Assembly: GCF_026239675.1 (NCBI RefSeq)
Contig: NZ_JAPIVQ010000001.1
Coordinates: 248,001-312,000 of the forward strand
Source: Pedobacter sp. PLR
GTDB lineage: Bacteria > Bacteroidota > Bacteroidia > Sphingobacteriales > Sphingobacteriaceae
Length of the DNA: 64,000 nt
Direction: 5' to 3'
A program made the translations under genes and the position numbers. Below, piece by piece: positions 1-9,982 of this stretch (the stretch's first letter is position 1; each line of letters starts with the position of its first letter). The notes beneath the pieces were generated by a model. It saw nothing but the letters and a program-made list of their open reading frames with translations. It had not been told where the DNA came from and searched no databases.

Positions 1-3000
1 GAAATCGTGGCGAAGTTAAAAAAAACAGGGGCCTCCTCAGGAGCCAGTCTCGTAAATACTTTACTGAGCGCATTTGAGATCTTCTTATACCTGCAAACCC
101 ATCAGGAGGAGTTGGTAGTAGGACTTCCTGCCGCCGGACAAGCCGCAACGGAGAAATTCGGATTGGTTGGTCACTGTGTAAACCTGCTCCCTTTAAAAAC
201 CAGGATAGATCCGAACTTGTCATTCACTGAATACCTGAAGCAACGAAAAAAAGCTTTCTTTGATGCTTATGACCATCAGAAGTTCACTTTTGGACAATTG
301 GTAAAAGCGCTGAACCTTAAAAGAGACCCTTCCAGGATTCCGCTGGTTCCGGTGGTTTTCAATATTGATATGGGTATGGACAATTCCGTATCATTTGAGG
401 GGCTGGATTATGAGTTGATTTCCAATCCCAGGGCTTATGAGACTTTTGAGTTGTTTTTGAATGCAACCAGTTCCAAACGCGGACTTACGTTGGAATGGAC
501 CTATAATTCCGGCCTTTTTACGCCGGCTACTATAGAGAAAATGGCCGGAGACTTTGAAAATCTTTTAAAAGACTTTGTTGCTGATCCGACTAAGACCATA
601 CAAAGCCATAGTCTGGCGAATTCTGAATCCTGGCTGAATCAATTGAAACAATGGAATCAAACCACTGTTGATTTCGATAAAAATATAAATATCTCCCGGC
701 TGATTGAAGGGATGGCTTTAAAGTTCCCAAATCAAAAGGCGGTGACTTTTAAAAAGGAACAACTCACTTACTCTGAACTCATTTACCGTGTCAATCAGTT
801 TGCGGCGTATTTGCAGGATAAAGGGCTCAAAACCGGCGATATCGTTGCCATAGCGACCGACCGTTCTATAGAAATGGTAATCGGGCTGCTGGGAATTCTG
901 AAAGCCGGCGGGGTATATCTGCCATTGGACCCTGATTTTCCACACGATAGAATTGTATATATGCTGGAAGATTCCAAAGCGAAAATGCTGCTGGTTTCTA
1001 AAGCTTATGCAGGCAAATATGCTGCTGCCAAAGCGGGAGAATTTGTGATAGAAGACATTTGGGCTGCCCTGGATCATCATCCTGGTCAAAATATAGATGT
1101 TCCGGTTTCGGGTACTGATCTGGCCTATATCTTGTATACTTCCGGCTCTACCGGCAAGCCTAAAGGGGTTAAGATCATGCATGTCAACCTGATGAATTTC
1201 TTGCTCAGCATGCAATCTGCGCCAGGAATTAACCCTTCGGATCGTTTATTGGCGATCACCACAATTTCTTTTGACATTGCCGGTCTGGAATTATACCTGC
1301 CGCTTATTACCGGCGCAGAGCTGGTTTTATGTGACACAGAAAGTGCCAGAGACGGGCGTTTATTGTTAGACCTGATTCGGGATCAGCAGATCACAATCAT
1401 GCAGGCCACTCCTTCTACCTGGAGAATGATGATAGAATCCGGCTGGACCAGCAACATTCCATTAAAAGTATTGTGCGGTGGAGAAGGACTTCCTAAAGAC
1501 CTTGCCACAGCGCTTTTACAGCGTTGTTCGTCTTTATGGAATATGTACGGGCCTACGGAAACGACGATTTGGTCGACCATAAAAGAAGTTAAAAAAGAAG
1601 ATGAGGTCATCACCATTGGTAAGCCCATTTTCAATACCAGTATTTATCTGGTCAATGAGAACGGGCAATTGGTCCCTCCGGGAAACATAGGAGAGATTTT
1701 AATCGGTGGTGAGGGTCTGGCCGCCGGCTACCTGAATCGGCCAGAGCTAACTGCTGAGAAATTCATTAAAGATATTTTTAGTGGCTCAGATCATGCAAGG
1801 CTTTACAAAACCGGAGATCTCGGTAAATTTACCGAAGATGGAGAGGTTATTTGTCTGGGCAGGTCTGATCAACAGGTTAAAATCCGTGGTCACCGGATAG
1901 AATTAGGAGAGATTGAAAATGCCATCACGGATCTGGGAGATGTAAAACAGGCCGTAGTCATGGCCAGAGCCGATCAGTTGGGCGAGCAGCGTTTAGTGGC
2001 TTATGTGATTCCGGAGGATCTGGAACCAAAAAACACTACGCCTTCCTGGAAAGACAGATGGGACACCATTTATGATATGGCCGCACAATCATCGGCAGGA
2101 AAAGCGGAATCTGATCAAAAGATAGACGGGATTTTACTGGAACAATGGAAAAACAGCGATAGTCTGGTGGAGCAGGCAGCGGAATGGCTGAAGGTTTCCG
2201 CAGAAAGGATTAAAGCGCTCAAAGCACGGGATATTCTAGAAATTGGCAGCGGCGGCGGTCAGCTGATGTTTGAGCTGGCTCCTTTTGCAAGTTCTTATAT
2301 GGCTACAGATTATGCGGAAACGGCGATTAAAAAGCTACAGCAAAAACTGGATGCTGATTCGGATAAATGGCAACATGTAAGCACAAAGGCCAATGCAGCT
2401 GACGATTTCAGCGGGATTAACGGTCCTACCTTCGATTTGATTCTGATCCATAGTGTGGCTCAATATTTCCCCGATACGGCCTATTTTCTGAAGGTGATCG
2501 GCGCAGCGGTAGAACGTTTAAAAAAAGGCGGCTGTCTGTTTATCGGTGATATGCAGGGCAAAAATAGCTTAACCATGTATCATGCGATGGATTACCTCGC
2601 CAATGCAAAGGATAGTAGTACGCTTCCTGATTTCCAGGAAGTGGTGACTAACCGGGTAAGAATTGAGGATGAGTTTGTAGCTGATCCGGCATTTTTCTAT
2701 CTCCTACCGAAGTTGATTCCGGAGATTTCTGGCATAGATGTCCAGTTAAGAAGGGGTTCATCATTAAATGAAACCACCAAATATCATTATGATGTGTGGA
2801 TTTATGTGAATGCTGATCATAAAACAGTTAGTCCGGATTTAACACTGGACTGGCAACAGCTGAAAAGTGTCGCTGCAGTTGCAGATTTGCTTGAAAAAGA
2901 GCAGGTAGATTGCATCACCCTGAACCGGGTATTTAATGCGAGAACAGCCAAAGATTATGCTTTATTGAATTGGATGAATTCCGCAGCGCCGGCTACTTTA

Positions 3001-4482
3001 GTTGCCGATATTAAAAACCAGCTGGCAAATTTAGAGGATGGAATTCATCCGGATGAATTCTGGGAATTAGGCAGAAAACTGGGTTACAATACACATATCC
3101 GATGGAGCACTGACGGGACGGATGGCTGTTACGATGTCGTCTTTATTAAGGTGGGGATTGCAAATGCGATTCCAGCTGCCCCCCTGGCCATTGATCTTAC
3201 GACAGCTCCTATTTTAGACTTCGCTAAAACACCGGTTTCGACCAACGAGCTTTTCCTTTCTAAAAAAACGATAGCGGAATGGAAAGAAGCCCTGGCGGCT
3301 CAGCTTCCGGATTACATGATTCCGGCTGATTTTATCGCATTAAAAACTTTCCCCTTAACGCCCAATCATAAGATCGACAAGAAAGCACTTCCTAAACCGC
3401 AGCCAAAGGCCGAAAACCAATGGCAGTCGAGAGAGTTGCCTCAGAATAAAAATGAGCAGCTGGTATTTGATATTTGGTCGGCGGTTTTAGGCCTGGAATA
3501 TATGGATACTACTGCCGACTTTTTTGAGCTTGGAGGTCACTCCTTACTCGCCGTAAAAGTGATGGCTGCAATTGAGAAGAAAACCGGAAAGAGGTTGCCA
3601 TTGGCTACGCTATTTGAAAATGCAAACATTCAAAAGCTGGCCAAAAAACTGCATCATGATGAGCCGGAAGTACAATGGGATGCATTGGTCCCGATTAAAA
3701 CGACAGGTACAAAACACCCGCTATTTATGGTTCATGGTGGTGGATTAAATGTATTGGTATTTCAATCTATGAGCAAGTATCTGGATGAGGATCAGCCGGC
3801 TTATGGTCTGCAAGCCTTAGGTCTGAACCGGAAAAGGGAGCTTTTTGATAGTATTGAGGAGATCGCCGCCGTATATGTTGCGGAAATTCTAAAAGTACAC
3901 CCGGATGGTCCTTATTGTTTATCAGGTTATTCTTTGGGTGGTTTCATTGTTTATGAGATGGCCAAACAGCTGACGAGTATGGGTAAAGAGCTGAAGTTTT
4001 TAGGGATTTTAGATACCTATGCCGGGGATGTGGGCAGTTCCGTTCCTAAATCCGTTAAGTTGTTGAATAAGATTAAAAGGCAGTTTTGTAAAGTTCCATT
4101 TTTCATTGGCTCTTTCTTCCGTTATCCCGGGGCTACCCTTCATTATCAGTTACAGATGATTAAACGCAGGATGGATGATACCATGCTGCCTCAGGGCCAG
4201 GATTACACGCGGCATTTTAGTCCTTATGAGAAGGAGATTTATAAAAGTTACGATCTGGCCCACAATCATTACAGGATGGTTCCGGAAGACCTTAAAATCA
4301 GCTTATTTACCGTGAAGAAGCGGTTATATTACCTGGATGACAACCAAACTCTTGGCTGGGCAAAATATGCAACTCAAGGAATAGAGCGTCATCATGTTCC
4401 GGGGGATCATGAGACTTTCTTATACCCTCCAAATAATGAAGAATTTGCAAGAATTTTACAGGCTGCTTTAAACAAAATCTAA
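1..4482 (+). CDS. Non-ribosomal peptide synthetase, C-terminal part (partial C - A - N-methyltransferase - T - TE); 5' end outside window
   Basis: This is the last module of a peptide assembly line. Reading frame 1 is open from base 1, so the GTG at 7 is not the start; the gene enters from the left. Counting from that GTG: the end of a condensation domain (to about 200); an adenylation domain with YTSGSTGKPKG near 377, NMYGPTETT near 512 and RGHRIELGEIE near 627; an inserted SAM methyltransferase (about 680-1060; LEIGSGGGQ near 744, SVAQYFP near 816); the A10 motif with NHKIDKKAL near 1120; a carrier domain with GGHSLL (Ser about 1179); and a type I thioesterase with GYSLGG (Ser about 1309) and a late GDHE His. 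Aligned to GrsA, I read the binding pocket as D-I-L-Q-L-G-M-I-W-K, one change from the glycine code I remember. Glycine with an internal N-MT suggests N-methylglycine, then release by the TE. The product is unknown because upstream modules are missing. Confidence 0.95.
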   Translation, partial: EIVAKLKKTGASSGASLVNTLLSAFEIFLYLQTHQEELVVGLPAAGQAATEKFGLVGHCVNLLPLKTRIDPNLSFTEYLKQRKKAFFDAYDHQKFTFGQLVKALNLKRDPSRIPLVPVVFNIDMGMDNSVSFEGLDYELISNPRAYETFELFLNATSSKRGLTLEWTYNSGLFTPATIEKMAGDFENLLKDFVADPTKTIQSHSLANSESWLNQLKQWNQTTVDFDKNINISRLIEGMALKFPNQKAVTFKKEQLTYSELIYRVNQFAAYLQDKGLKTGDIVAIATDRSIEMVIGLLGILKAGGVYLPLDPDFPHDRIVYMLEDSKAKMLLVSKAYAGKYAAAKAGEFVIEDIWAALDHHPGQNIDVPVSGTDLAYILYTSGSTGKPKGVKIMHVNLMNFLLSMQSAPGINPSDRLLAITTISFDIAGLELYLPLITGAELVLCDTESARDGRLLLDLIRDQQITIMQATPSTWRMMIESGWTSNIPLKVLCGGEGLPKDLATALLQRCSSLWNMYGPTETTIWSTIKEVKKEDEVITIGKPIFNTSIYLVNENGQLVPPGNIGEILIGGEGLAAGYLNRPELTAEKFIKDIFSGSDHARLYKTGDLGKFTEDGEVICLGRSDQQVKIRGHRIELGEIENAITDLGDVKQAVVMARADQLGEQRLVAYVIPEDLEPKNTTPSWKDRWDTIYDMAAQSSAGKAESDQKIDGILLEQWKNSDSLVEQAAEWLKVSAERIKALKARDILEIGSGGGQLMFELAPFASSYMATDYAETAIKKLQQKLDADSDKWQHVSTKANAADDFSGINGPTFDLILIHSVAQYFPDTAYFLKVIGAAVERLKKGGCLFIGDMQGKNSLTMYHAMDYLANAKDSSTLPDFQEVVTNRVRIEDEFVADPAFFYLLPKLIPEISGIDVQLRRGSSLNETTKYHYDVWIYVNADHKTVSPDLTLDWQQLKSVAAVADLLEKEQVDCITLNRVFNARTAKDYALLNWMNSAAPATLVADIKNQLANLEDGIHPDEFWELGRKLGYNTHIRWSTDGTDGCYDVVFIKVGIANAIPAAPLAIDLTTAPILDFAKTPVSTNELFLSKKTIAEWKEALAAQLPDYMIPADFIALKTFPLTPNHKIDKKALPKPQPKAENQWQSRELPQNKNEQLVFDIWSAVLGLEYMDTTADFFELGGHSLLAVKVMAAIEKKTGKRLPLATLFENANIQKLAKKLHHDEPEVQWDALVPIKTTGTKHPLFMVHGGGLNVLVFQSMSKYLDEDQPAYGLQALGLNRKRELFDSIEEIAAVYVAEILKVHPDGPYCLSGYSLGGFIVYEMAKQLTSMGKELKFLGILDTYAGDVGSSVPKSVKLLNKIKRQFCKVPFFIGSFFRYPGATLHYQLQMIKRRMDDTMLPQGQDYTRHFSPYEKEIYKSYDLAHNHYRMVPEDLKISLFTVKKRLYYLDDNQTLGWAKYATQGIERHHVPGDHETFLYPPNNEEFARILQAALNKI

Positions 4483-5207
4483 TGGAATCAACTGCTGACA
4501 ACTTGCTGAACGGACCAATCACCTGGCTCCCTTACGATGGACAAGACCTTTCTATAAAGGGTTTTGTTCATATTTTTAAGATGAAAGCCAGTGATTATTT
4601 TAAAAAAATAGAGGCTAAAGAATTATTGTCTGCGGAGGAATTGGCTAAAGCAACACGGTTTCTACACCAGCAGAGCAGGGAAAATTATACGGTCCGCAAG
4701 TATTTCTTGAGGAAACTCCTCTCTCATTTTCTTCCTGTGCCGCCCAAAGCATTGGTTTTTCATTTGAAAGACAATAAGAAGCCGGCTATTGATGGGTTAT
4801 GTTTTAATGTAAGTCATTCAAAAGACCTGATTACTATCGCTTTCAGCGAAAGTTCTATTGGTGTTGACATTGAATATATAGACCCTTATTTTCAATATAA
4901 AGAGGTAATAGATCTTTGCTTTTCGGAAAAAGAAAAAGCGATGGTGGAAAGTGCTGCACTCCCCATCCTGACCTTTTACCTGCTATGGACCAGAAAAGAG
5001 GCGATTGTAAAAGCTACCGGCGAAGGTATTGTAGAGCAGTTGCCGGAGGTACCCAGCCAGGATACTACGGTTTTAAGAAGTGGACGGAGCTATCAGGTAA
5101 ACAGCTTTTTTGCTACAGAAACCCATTTATTGACCACCGCTATCCCACTGGATAATAAACCGGTTAAATTCTGGGATCTGGGTACCAGCGGACTGAATTT
5201 CTTATAG
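4482..5207 (+). CDS. Sfp-type 4'-phosphopantetheinyl transferase
   Basis: This enzyme moves phosphopantetheine from CoA onto the serine of carrier domains, activating the neighbouring NRPS. The 241-residue protein has the usual Sfp length and both signatures: GVDIEYI (metal-binding Asp129 and Glu131) and WTRKEAIVKATGEG (Trp169, Lys172, Glu173). An FNVSHSKD motif, where CoA contacts lie in Sfp, comes just before. Its ATG shares one base with the NRPS stop (TAATG), which implies translational coupling and a dedicated partner. The gene is followed by 34 bases and then a convergent glycosyltransferase, so it ends the peptide operon. Confidence 0.95.
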   Translation: MESTADNLLNGPITWLPYDGQDLSIKGFVHIFKMKASDYFKKIEAKELLSAEELAKATRFLHQQSRENYTVRKYFLRKLLSHFLPVPPKALVFHLKDNKKPAIDGLCFNVSHSKDLITIAFSESSIGVDIEYIDPYFQYKEVIDLCFSEKEKAMVESAALPILTFYLLWTRKEAIVKATGEGIVEQLPEVPSQDTTVLRSGRSYQVNSFFATETHLLTTAIPLDNKPVKFWDLGTSGLNFL

Positions 5208-5241
5208 CTCTCCTTCTCTTTAATACTGCCTTTAGTTTCAG

Positions 5242-6411
5242 TTATTTTCTTTTAGACTTTTCCCAGGCCGCACTTTGGTTCTTTTTATAATACCTGATGA
5301 TGCCCGCAATCACTGCATAATTCATCACACAGAAATAGTAAGGGATGAACAGCGCTTTGATTCTGATGTTTCTATTCTCAAAATAGAGTCCGATGAGACT
5401 CAATACGTAAAAAAATACCTGAAGGCCAAATAACACCTGATAAAACAGTGAGCCCGTTTCCAGGGCAATGATTCCGTTTAAGATAAAGGCAAGGATCAAT
5501 AGAAATGGAGTGATGGTCCAGCGCAATACCCGATGACTCAGGTATTGAAAAGTAAAGATGGGGTTATGAAAAGGATTTGCGGCTTTTTTTAACCTTAAGA
5601 TCGATTGGATTCCTCCTGCTGCAATTCTTATTTTACGTTTCAGTTCTTCTTTTACATCCGCAGAAGCGGTTTCCATAGCATAAGCATTGGCTTCATAGGC
5701 AATGATGTATCCGTTTTCGGCGATACGCATGGCGATCATATGGTCGTCTATAATGGTGTCAGATTCTACCGGCTGGTACAATGCTGTGCGAATACTAAAC
5801 AGCTCCCCTGCTGCTCCCACACCCGAATATAGCGCATAGTCCCATTTTTTCAACAGAGATTCGTATTTCCAGTAAAAACCTTCTCCGGCAGAGCTGGCAT
5901 CTGCAGTTTCGGGTACCAGTATTCTTTTTTCTCCGGCTACGGCACCTACTTTTGGGTTCTGGTAATGTTTTACCAGTTCCAGCACCGCGTCTTTATTTAG
6001 AAAAGTATTGGCATCCGTAAATACGGTAATTTCTCCTTTGATAGCCGGGATTGCGCGTTTAATCGCCGCCATTTTCCCTTCCCTCGCCTCGATATGAAGC
6101 AAGGTGATTTCCGGATATTTACGCACCTGATCCGGCGTACTGTCAGAAGATCCGTCAGTCGTAAATATGAACTGTATTTTATCTTTGGGATAGTTCAGTG
6201 CAAGGGTGTTTTTGATCTTCTCTTCAATCAGTTCGGCTTCATTATAGGCAGCCACGAGCAAAGTTACGGTAGGTAAGTCCTCCCCCTTTTTGAAAGAAAA
6301 GGGTTTTACAAATAAGCTTTTGAGCTTCAGCAACAGGTAGAGCACAAAGCCATAACCTACAAATGTATATACGATCAGAAAAATGCTGATCCAGAAAAGT
6401 ATGATCATCAA
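5242..6411 (-). CDS. Glycosyltransferase family 2, membrane-anchored
   Basis: A 389-residue inverting GT-A glycosyltransferase. One N-terminal membrane helix (about 1-27) leads into the nucleotide-sugar domain, with VAAYNEAELIEEKI, TTDGSSDST and the metal-binding FTDANTF. An IDDHMIAMRIAENGY segment holds the likely catalytic acid. The basic KRKIRIAAGG segment stands where processive GT2 enzymes carry QxxRW. Three C-terminal membrane helices (about 285-375) follow. This layout resembles membrane GT2 enzymes acting on lipid-linked or nascent polysaccharide at the inner membrane. It lies 2 bases after the next GT2 gene (6414-7325) and is surely co-transcribed with it. Acceptor and donor cannot be read from sequence. 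Confidence 0.9.
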   Translation of the reverse strand: MMIILFWISIFLIVYTFVGYGFVLYLLLKLKSLFVKPFSFKKGEDLPTVTLLVAAYNEAELIEEKIKNTLALNYPKDKIQFIFTTDGSSDSTPDQVRKYPEITLLHIEAREGKMAAIKRAIPAIKGEITVFTDANTFLNKDAVLELVKHYQNPKVGAVAGEKRILVPETADASSAGEGFYWKYESLLKKWDYALYSGVGAAGELFSIRTALYQPVESDTIIDDHMIAMRIAENGYIIAYEANAYAMETASADVKEELKRKIRIAAGGIQSILRLKKAANPFHNPIFTFQYLSHRVLRWTITPFLLILAFILNGIIALETGSLFYQVLFGLQVFFYVLSLIGLYFENRNIRIKALFIPYYFCVMNYAVIAGIIRYYKKNQSAAWEKSKRK

Positions 6412-6413
6412 TA

Positions 6414-7325
6414 TTATATTTTAAAGCCTAAGTACTTACTGGTTTTGGACTGGCTGAAATTCCATAACACACCTTTAAACACCCATTTCACCAAATCTGT
6501 TCTTCCCTTTTTAAGATAGGTAAATATTTGTTTTGGACAGGCAATACCGATATAAAAGCAACTGAAAAGGAGGGTATTTAGCAAACCGGTATTTCTACGG
6601 ATGAACAGCATCCTGTTCCTGGTCATGAAATAAGTTTTGATGCTGCTTTCTTTCCCCACACTCATCGACTCTTTATGGTAGATTTTGGTCTGGCCGGTAA
6701 ACCAGATTTTCTTTCCTGCGCGTTTGAACTGTTCACACCAGTCTAACTCTTCATAATATAAGAAATAGTTTTCTGCCATCAGACCGGTTTTGTCCAGGTC
6801 CGACCTTCTGCACATCATGGCTGCGCCATGGCAAAATCCCGTTTCTCTGCTATCCTGGTCATACTGACCCTGGTTGTGTTCCATGTTGCCGATTCCCATA
6901 TTCCTCGCAGTGAGGTAATTCATCTCCGTAAATCCCGCATACTGGATGGTGTCCGGTTGATCATAATAAAGTATTAGTGGAGAAATGATCCCAATTTCCG
7001 GATGGTTATTCATCGTCTCCGTTAACACGGTAATCAGGTTAGGACTGATCTCGGTATCGTTGTTCAATAAGAGCAGGAACTCGCCTGTAGCTATCTTAAT
7101 ACCTATATTATTACCTCCGGCGAAACCTAAATTCTGTTCGGAGCGCAGGTATTTCAGGTCGGGATAAGCAGCCGTAAACTCCGCTTCATGATCTTCTCTG
7201 CTCCCATTGTCTACTAAAATCAACTCTACGGGAATCCCTGTGGTATTATTCTTGACTGATCGTAAGAACGCTAACGTTACCTCAGGTTGATTAAAGTTAA
7301 CGGAAATTATTGAGGTCAGTTTCAT
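6414..7325 (-). CDS. Glycosyltransferase family 2, rhamnosyltransferase-like
   Basis: A 303-residue soluble or peripheral GT2 of the rhamnosyltransferase/WcaA type. It opens with SIISVNFNQPEVTLAFLRS, followed by LVDNGSRED and the metal-binding LLNNDTEISP. The family-typical EELDWCEQFKRAGKKIW segment supplies the catalytic acid region. There is no clear transmembrane anchor except a weak hydrophobic stretch near 245-265. It is the first gene of a two-gene minus-strand unit with 5242-6411, divergent from the deacetylase-like lipoprotein at 7449. Probable role: adding one sugar to the surface glycan on the cytoplasmic face. Sugar specificity is unknown. Confidence 0.9.
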   Translation of the reverse strand: MKLTSIISVNFNQPEVTLAFLRSVKNNTTGIPVELILVDNGSREDHEAEFTAAYPDLKYLRSEQNLGFAGGNNIGIKIATGEFLLLLNNDTEISPNLITVLTETMNNHPEIGIISPLILYYDQPDTIQYAGFTEMNYLTARNMGIGNMEHNQGQYDQDSRETGFCHGAAMMCRRSDLDKTGLMAENYFLYYEELDWCEQFKRAGKKIWFTGQTKIYHKESMSVGKESSIKTYFMTRNRMLFIRRNTGLLNTLLFSCFYIGIACPKQIFTYLKKGRTDLVKWVFKGVLWNFSQSKTSKYLGFKI

Positions 7326-7331
7326 CTGCTG

Positions 7332-7363
7332 TAAAAGTAGGATTTTGATTGGTTATTTTTCAA
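7332..7363 (-). promoter_or_regulatory. Candidate Bacteroidota promoter for the 7325-5242 glycosyltransferase pair
   Basis: On the minus strand a TTG box (7363-7361) is followed after 21 bases by TACTTTTA (7339-7332), one base from the TAnnTTTG -7 consensus of Bacteroidota. The start codon at 7325 begins 6 bases past the -7 box, so the transcript would be nearly leaderless. This makes the call tentative. Confidence 0.3.
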
Positions 7364-7448
7364 GGAATTAATTTGCAAAAAAGCTATTATTGTATCAGCT
7401 TACTTATATTATAAATACAAATACTGCTCCACCTCATGAAACAAAAAC

Positions 7449-8999
7449 ATGTCATCACTAAATAAAATATCAAGGGTATTAAAATATGTGGGCATACTCA
7501 TGAGTACCTCGCTTACGCAATGTAACCGACCGGTAACGGCTGGCCGCCAAATGGAAGCCAGTTCCATTGTGACGCCGATCGTCCTCCCGGCAGTGAATTC
7601 AGGAGATACCTCAAGGCTGGTATCCATAGAAATGGACATTAAAAAAGCAAAAATACCTCATTTCCGATTTACTGACCTCGCCTACAATAAAAGTAAGGGC
7701 TTCATGCTGATGAAAGATGATGGCCTGGCTTCAGATTATACTATTGTTTATAAAATCCTCAGCGGCGGGGTAGTTAATGGGAAAAAGTACCCCGGTTTTA
7801 CCTATACCGATGGTGCGGGTAAAAATATTGGCTACAAATATTCTTTTGCTATCAATCCGAATGAAGCGCATGGCAGTTCGGCAAATGTGACCTCCTGGCC
7901 ACAGATCATGGAAATTATTTCTAAGGGGCATTCCATCATGAACCATACCTTATTTCATGGGGGAACAGATAAGCTGAAAGCCATAAAAGATGCCGAAAAA
8001 AACCTGTGGAACCATACGCATTACCGGATGACGGAGATCGTGATTCCTTCAAATGATGAGGGTTTTGTAGCAAGTGGTTTACAGCTGGGGTATCATTTGA
8101 TTAGTTCAGAATTCGGGGAGCCTATACCTGATGGCAACAATAGTCCGGGAAATGAAAATGTAAGCTGGGGTAGTGTCATCAGAATGAAGACCCAGAATTT
8201 CAACAAAGTCCTGATTTCCAGAACTAATTTAGGAGACCAGTGGAATCCTGAAGAGCTTAAAAATGCAAAAAGCTATGTTGATGATGTGTTCAATCACCCT
8301 GAAAAAGATAAAAAACTAATCGGGGCTGCCTTTAGTCATGGGCCCTTTGGAGATAAGAAAGAGGGTGCTGAGATTTTCTTTGAATTCATCAATTACATTA
8401 AGAACCATCCTGCAAACCGCGATAGCGCCTGGATGACTTCTTCAAAAGAGCTGATGGATTATGAGAAAACAAAAGCGAAGGTAAAAATTATTAAAGAAAA
8501 GTATGATCCAGGCACCGGAAAGTACCATATTACACTGGACATGAAGGCCGTAGACCCTAATGTCATTTACAGAAACATGAGTTTAATTGTAAATGGCGGG
8601 GAGATTTCTAATGTAAAAGCAACCGGAACAAATGACGTTACTTTTAACGCTAAGACCGGATTGATCAATATTTATAAAACGGACAGGTCTAAAGTCCGTG
8701 ATCCTTTTAAGGATAAATTACCTCCTCAAATTTCGAAAATCAGTTATCAGGGGAACGTGATTACCATCGTTTACGATATACCCGTAAAACAAAGTAAAAC
8801 AACAGGTTACGAGATTACCGGAAATAAGGTATTACAATTAAAGGGCTCAGGAAAAGTCTGGCAATTGCTACTGCAAAATCCGGTGACAGAAAAACAGACC
8901 TTTTTCTATCGCATGCAACGTGGAGATGCCAGTCAGGCAGATGACCCTTCATTTAGAGTTTGTACTTATGCTGGATCACCTCTTTTAAAGGAGAATTGA
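7449..8999 (+). CDS. Polysaccharide-deacetylase-like lipoprotein
   Basis: A 516-residue secreted lipoprotein. The N-terminus is a signal peptide ending in a lipobox (SLTQC, Cys25). The next domain resembles NodB-type carbohydrate esterases: KDDG near 98 matches the catalytic and metal-binding DD motif, and HTLFH near 165 fits the H[S/T]xxH zinc motif. A later SHGPFGDK could supply the C-terminal His. The region after about 350 (KVKIIKEKYDPGTGKYHITLD onward) looks like beta-sandwich modules. It stands alone on the plus strand before the glycan operon at 9122, so removal of acetyl or other acyl groups from the exported polysaccharide is plausible. Conservation to true deacetylases is weak beyond the two motifs. 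Confidence 0.7.
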   Translation: MSSLNKISRVLKYVGILMSTSLTQCNRPVTAGRQMEASSIVTPIVLPAVNSGDTSRLVSIEMDIKKAKIPHFRFTDLAYNKSKGFMLMKDDGLASDYTIVYKILSGGVVNGKKYPGFTYTDGAGKNIGYKYSFAINPNEAHGSSANVTSWPQIMEIISKGHSIMNHTLFHGGTDKLKAIKDAEKNLWNHTHYRMTEIVIPSNDEGFVASGLQLGYHLISSEFGEPIPDGNNSPGNENVSWGSVIRMKTQNFNKVLISRTNLGDQWNPEELKNAKSYVDDVFNHPEKDKKLIGAAFSHGPFGDKKEGAEIFFEFINYIKNHPANRDSAWMTSSKELMDYEKTKAKVKIIKEKYDPGTGKYHITLDMKAVDPNVIYRNMSLIVNGGEISNVKATGTNDVTFNAKTGLINIYKTDRSKVRDPFKDKLPPQISKISYQGNVITIVYDIPVKQSKTTGYEITGNKVLQLKGSGKVWQLLLQNPVTEKQTFFYRMQRGDASQADDPSFRVCTYAGSPLLKEN

Positions 9000-9121
9000 T
9001 CCAGGCTGACAGCGCTCAGAAAAAAATAACCAAGCTTGTAATATTTTAGGCACAATCCGGGTACTGCTAGGATTTCTAACATATTGGCACTATATTTTCA
9101 TAGTTGAATATTTACTTTAAC

Positions 9122-9982
9122 ATGCGTATCGCTCATCTGATCTTAACTTATACCAATCCACAGCAAACCGAAAGAATGATTCGGATGATGTATCATGAAA
9201 ATTTTGATTTCTACATTCATGTAGACAAAAAATTCGACATCAATCCTCATCTGTTTCTTAAGGCACTTCCTAATGTGTATTTCATCAACAATCGTGTAGA
9301 TGTGAAATGGGCAGGTTTTAGTACTGTCATTGCAACTTTCGAATGCATTAAAGAGATCGTAGGAACCGGAATTTCTTATCAGTTCATCAACTTTTTAAGT
9401 GGCCAGGATTATCCGCTAAAATCACCGGAAAAAATCAATACCTTTTTCAAGGAAAATCTGGGTAAGGAATTCCTCAGTTACCGGGATTTCAAAAACGACT
9501 GGAAGGAAGGTTTAATCCGCATGGAAAACTATTTCCTATCGAGCTATAGTTTTCCCGGAAAACACAGGCTGGAAAATCTGATTAACAAGATAATGCCCAA
9601 TCGGAAATTGCCTTATAATCTGCATCCATATGGAAAATCGATGTTCTGGATGTTGAGTCCGGAAGTGGCCATGTATGTGGTTAATAAAGTCGAAAAAGAT
9701 AAGAAACTTAGACAATTCTTTTCTTTCTGCTGGGCAAGTGACGAGTTTGTTTTTCAAACTATGATCCTGAACTCCAAATACATGGAAAAAGTGGTCAACA
9801 ACAATTACAGGTATATTGATTGGAGCGCCGGTGGAGCAAATCCGAAAGTATTAAATGAAACAGACTTTGATAAACTAGAGAAAACTGAAATGTTGTTTGC
9901 CAGAAAATTTGACATGGTAAACAGCCCTGAAATATTAGACTTAATTGACACCCAAATTCTAAAGAATGGCACACATCACTAA
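9122..9982 (+). CDS. Core-2/I-branching-type beta-1,6-N-acetylglucosaminyltransferase-like protein (GT14 family)
   Basis: A 286-residue protein of the Branch (GT14) family, whose members transfer GlcNAc or xylose in an inverting reaction. The start is ATG 9122 (MRIAHLILTY); an in-frame TTG at 9104 adds only six poor residues. Family marks are FYIHVDKK, NFLSGQDYPLKS near 95-106, SMFWMLSPE and FCWASDEFVFQT near 205. It is a clear paralogue of the protein at 20168-21031 in the same island. The gene overlaps the next one (fdtA-like, 9966) by 17 bases and opens the 9122-17283 operon. The donor sugar is not known. Confidence 0.85.
   Translation: MRIAHLILTYTNPQQTERMIRMMYHENFDFYIHVDKKFDINPHLFLKALPNVYFINNRVDVKWAGFSTVIATFECIKEIVGTGISYQFINFLSGQDYPLKSPEKINTFFKENLGKEFLSYRDFKNDWKEGLIRMENYFLSSYSFPGKHRLENLINKIMPNRKLPYNLHPYGKSMFWMLSPEVAMYVVNKVEKDKKLRQFFSFCWASDEFVFQTMILNSKYMEKVVNNNYRYIDWSAGGANPKVLNETDFDKLEKTEMLFARKFDMVNSPEILDLIDTQILKNGTHH

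Noticed and set aside
718..1634. Several minus-strand frames of 60-165 codons inside the NRPS gene
   Set aside because: They overlap a well-defined adenylation domain, have no recognisable motifs and are shadow frames.
9104..9121. TTG start extending the GT14-like protein
   Set aside because: The ATG at 9122 begins the conserved MRIAHLILTY; the six extra residues are not conserved in the paralogue at 20168.
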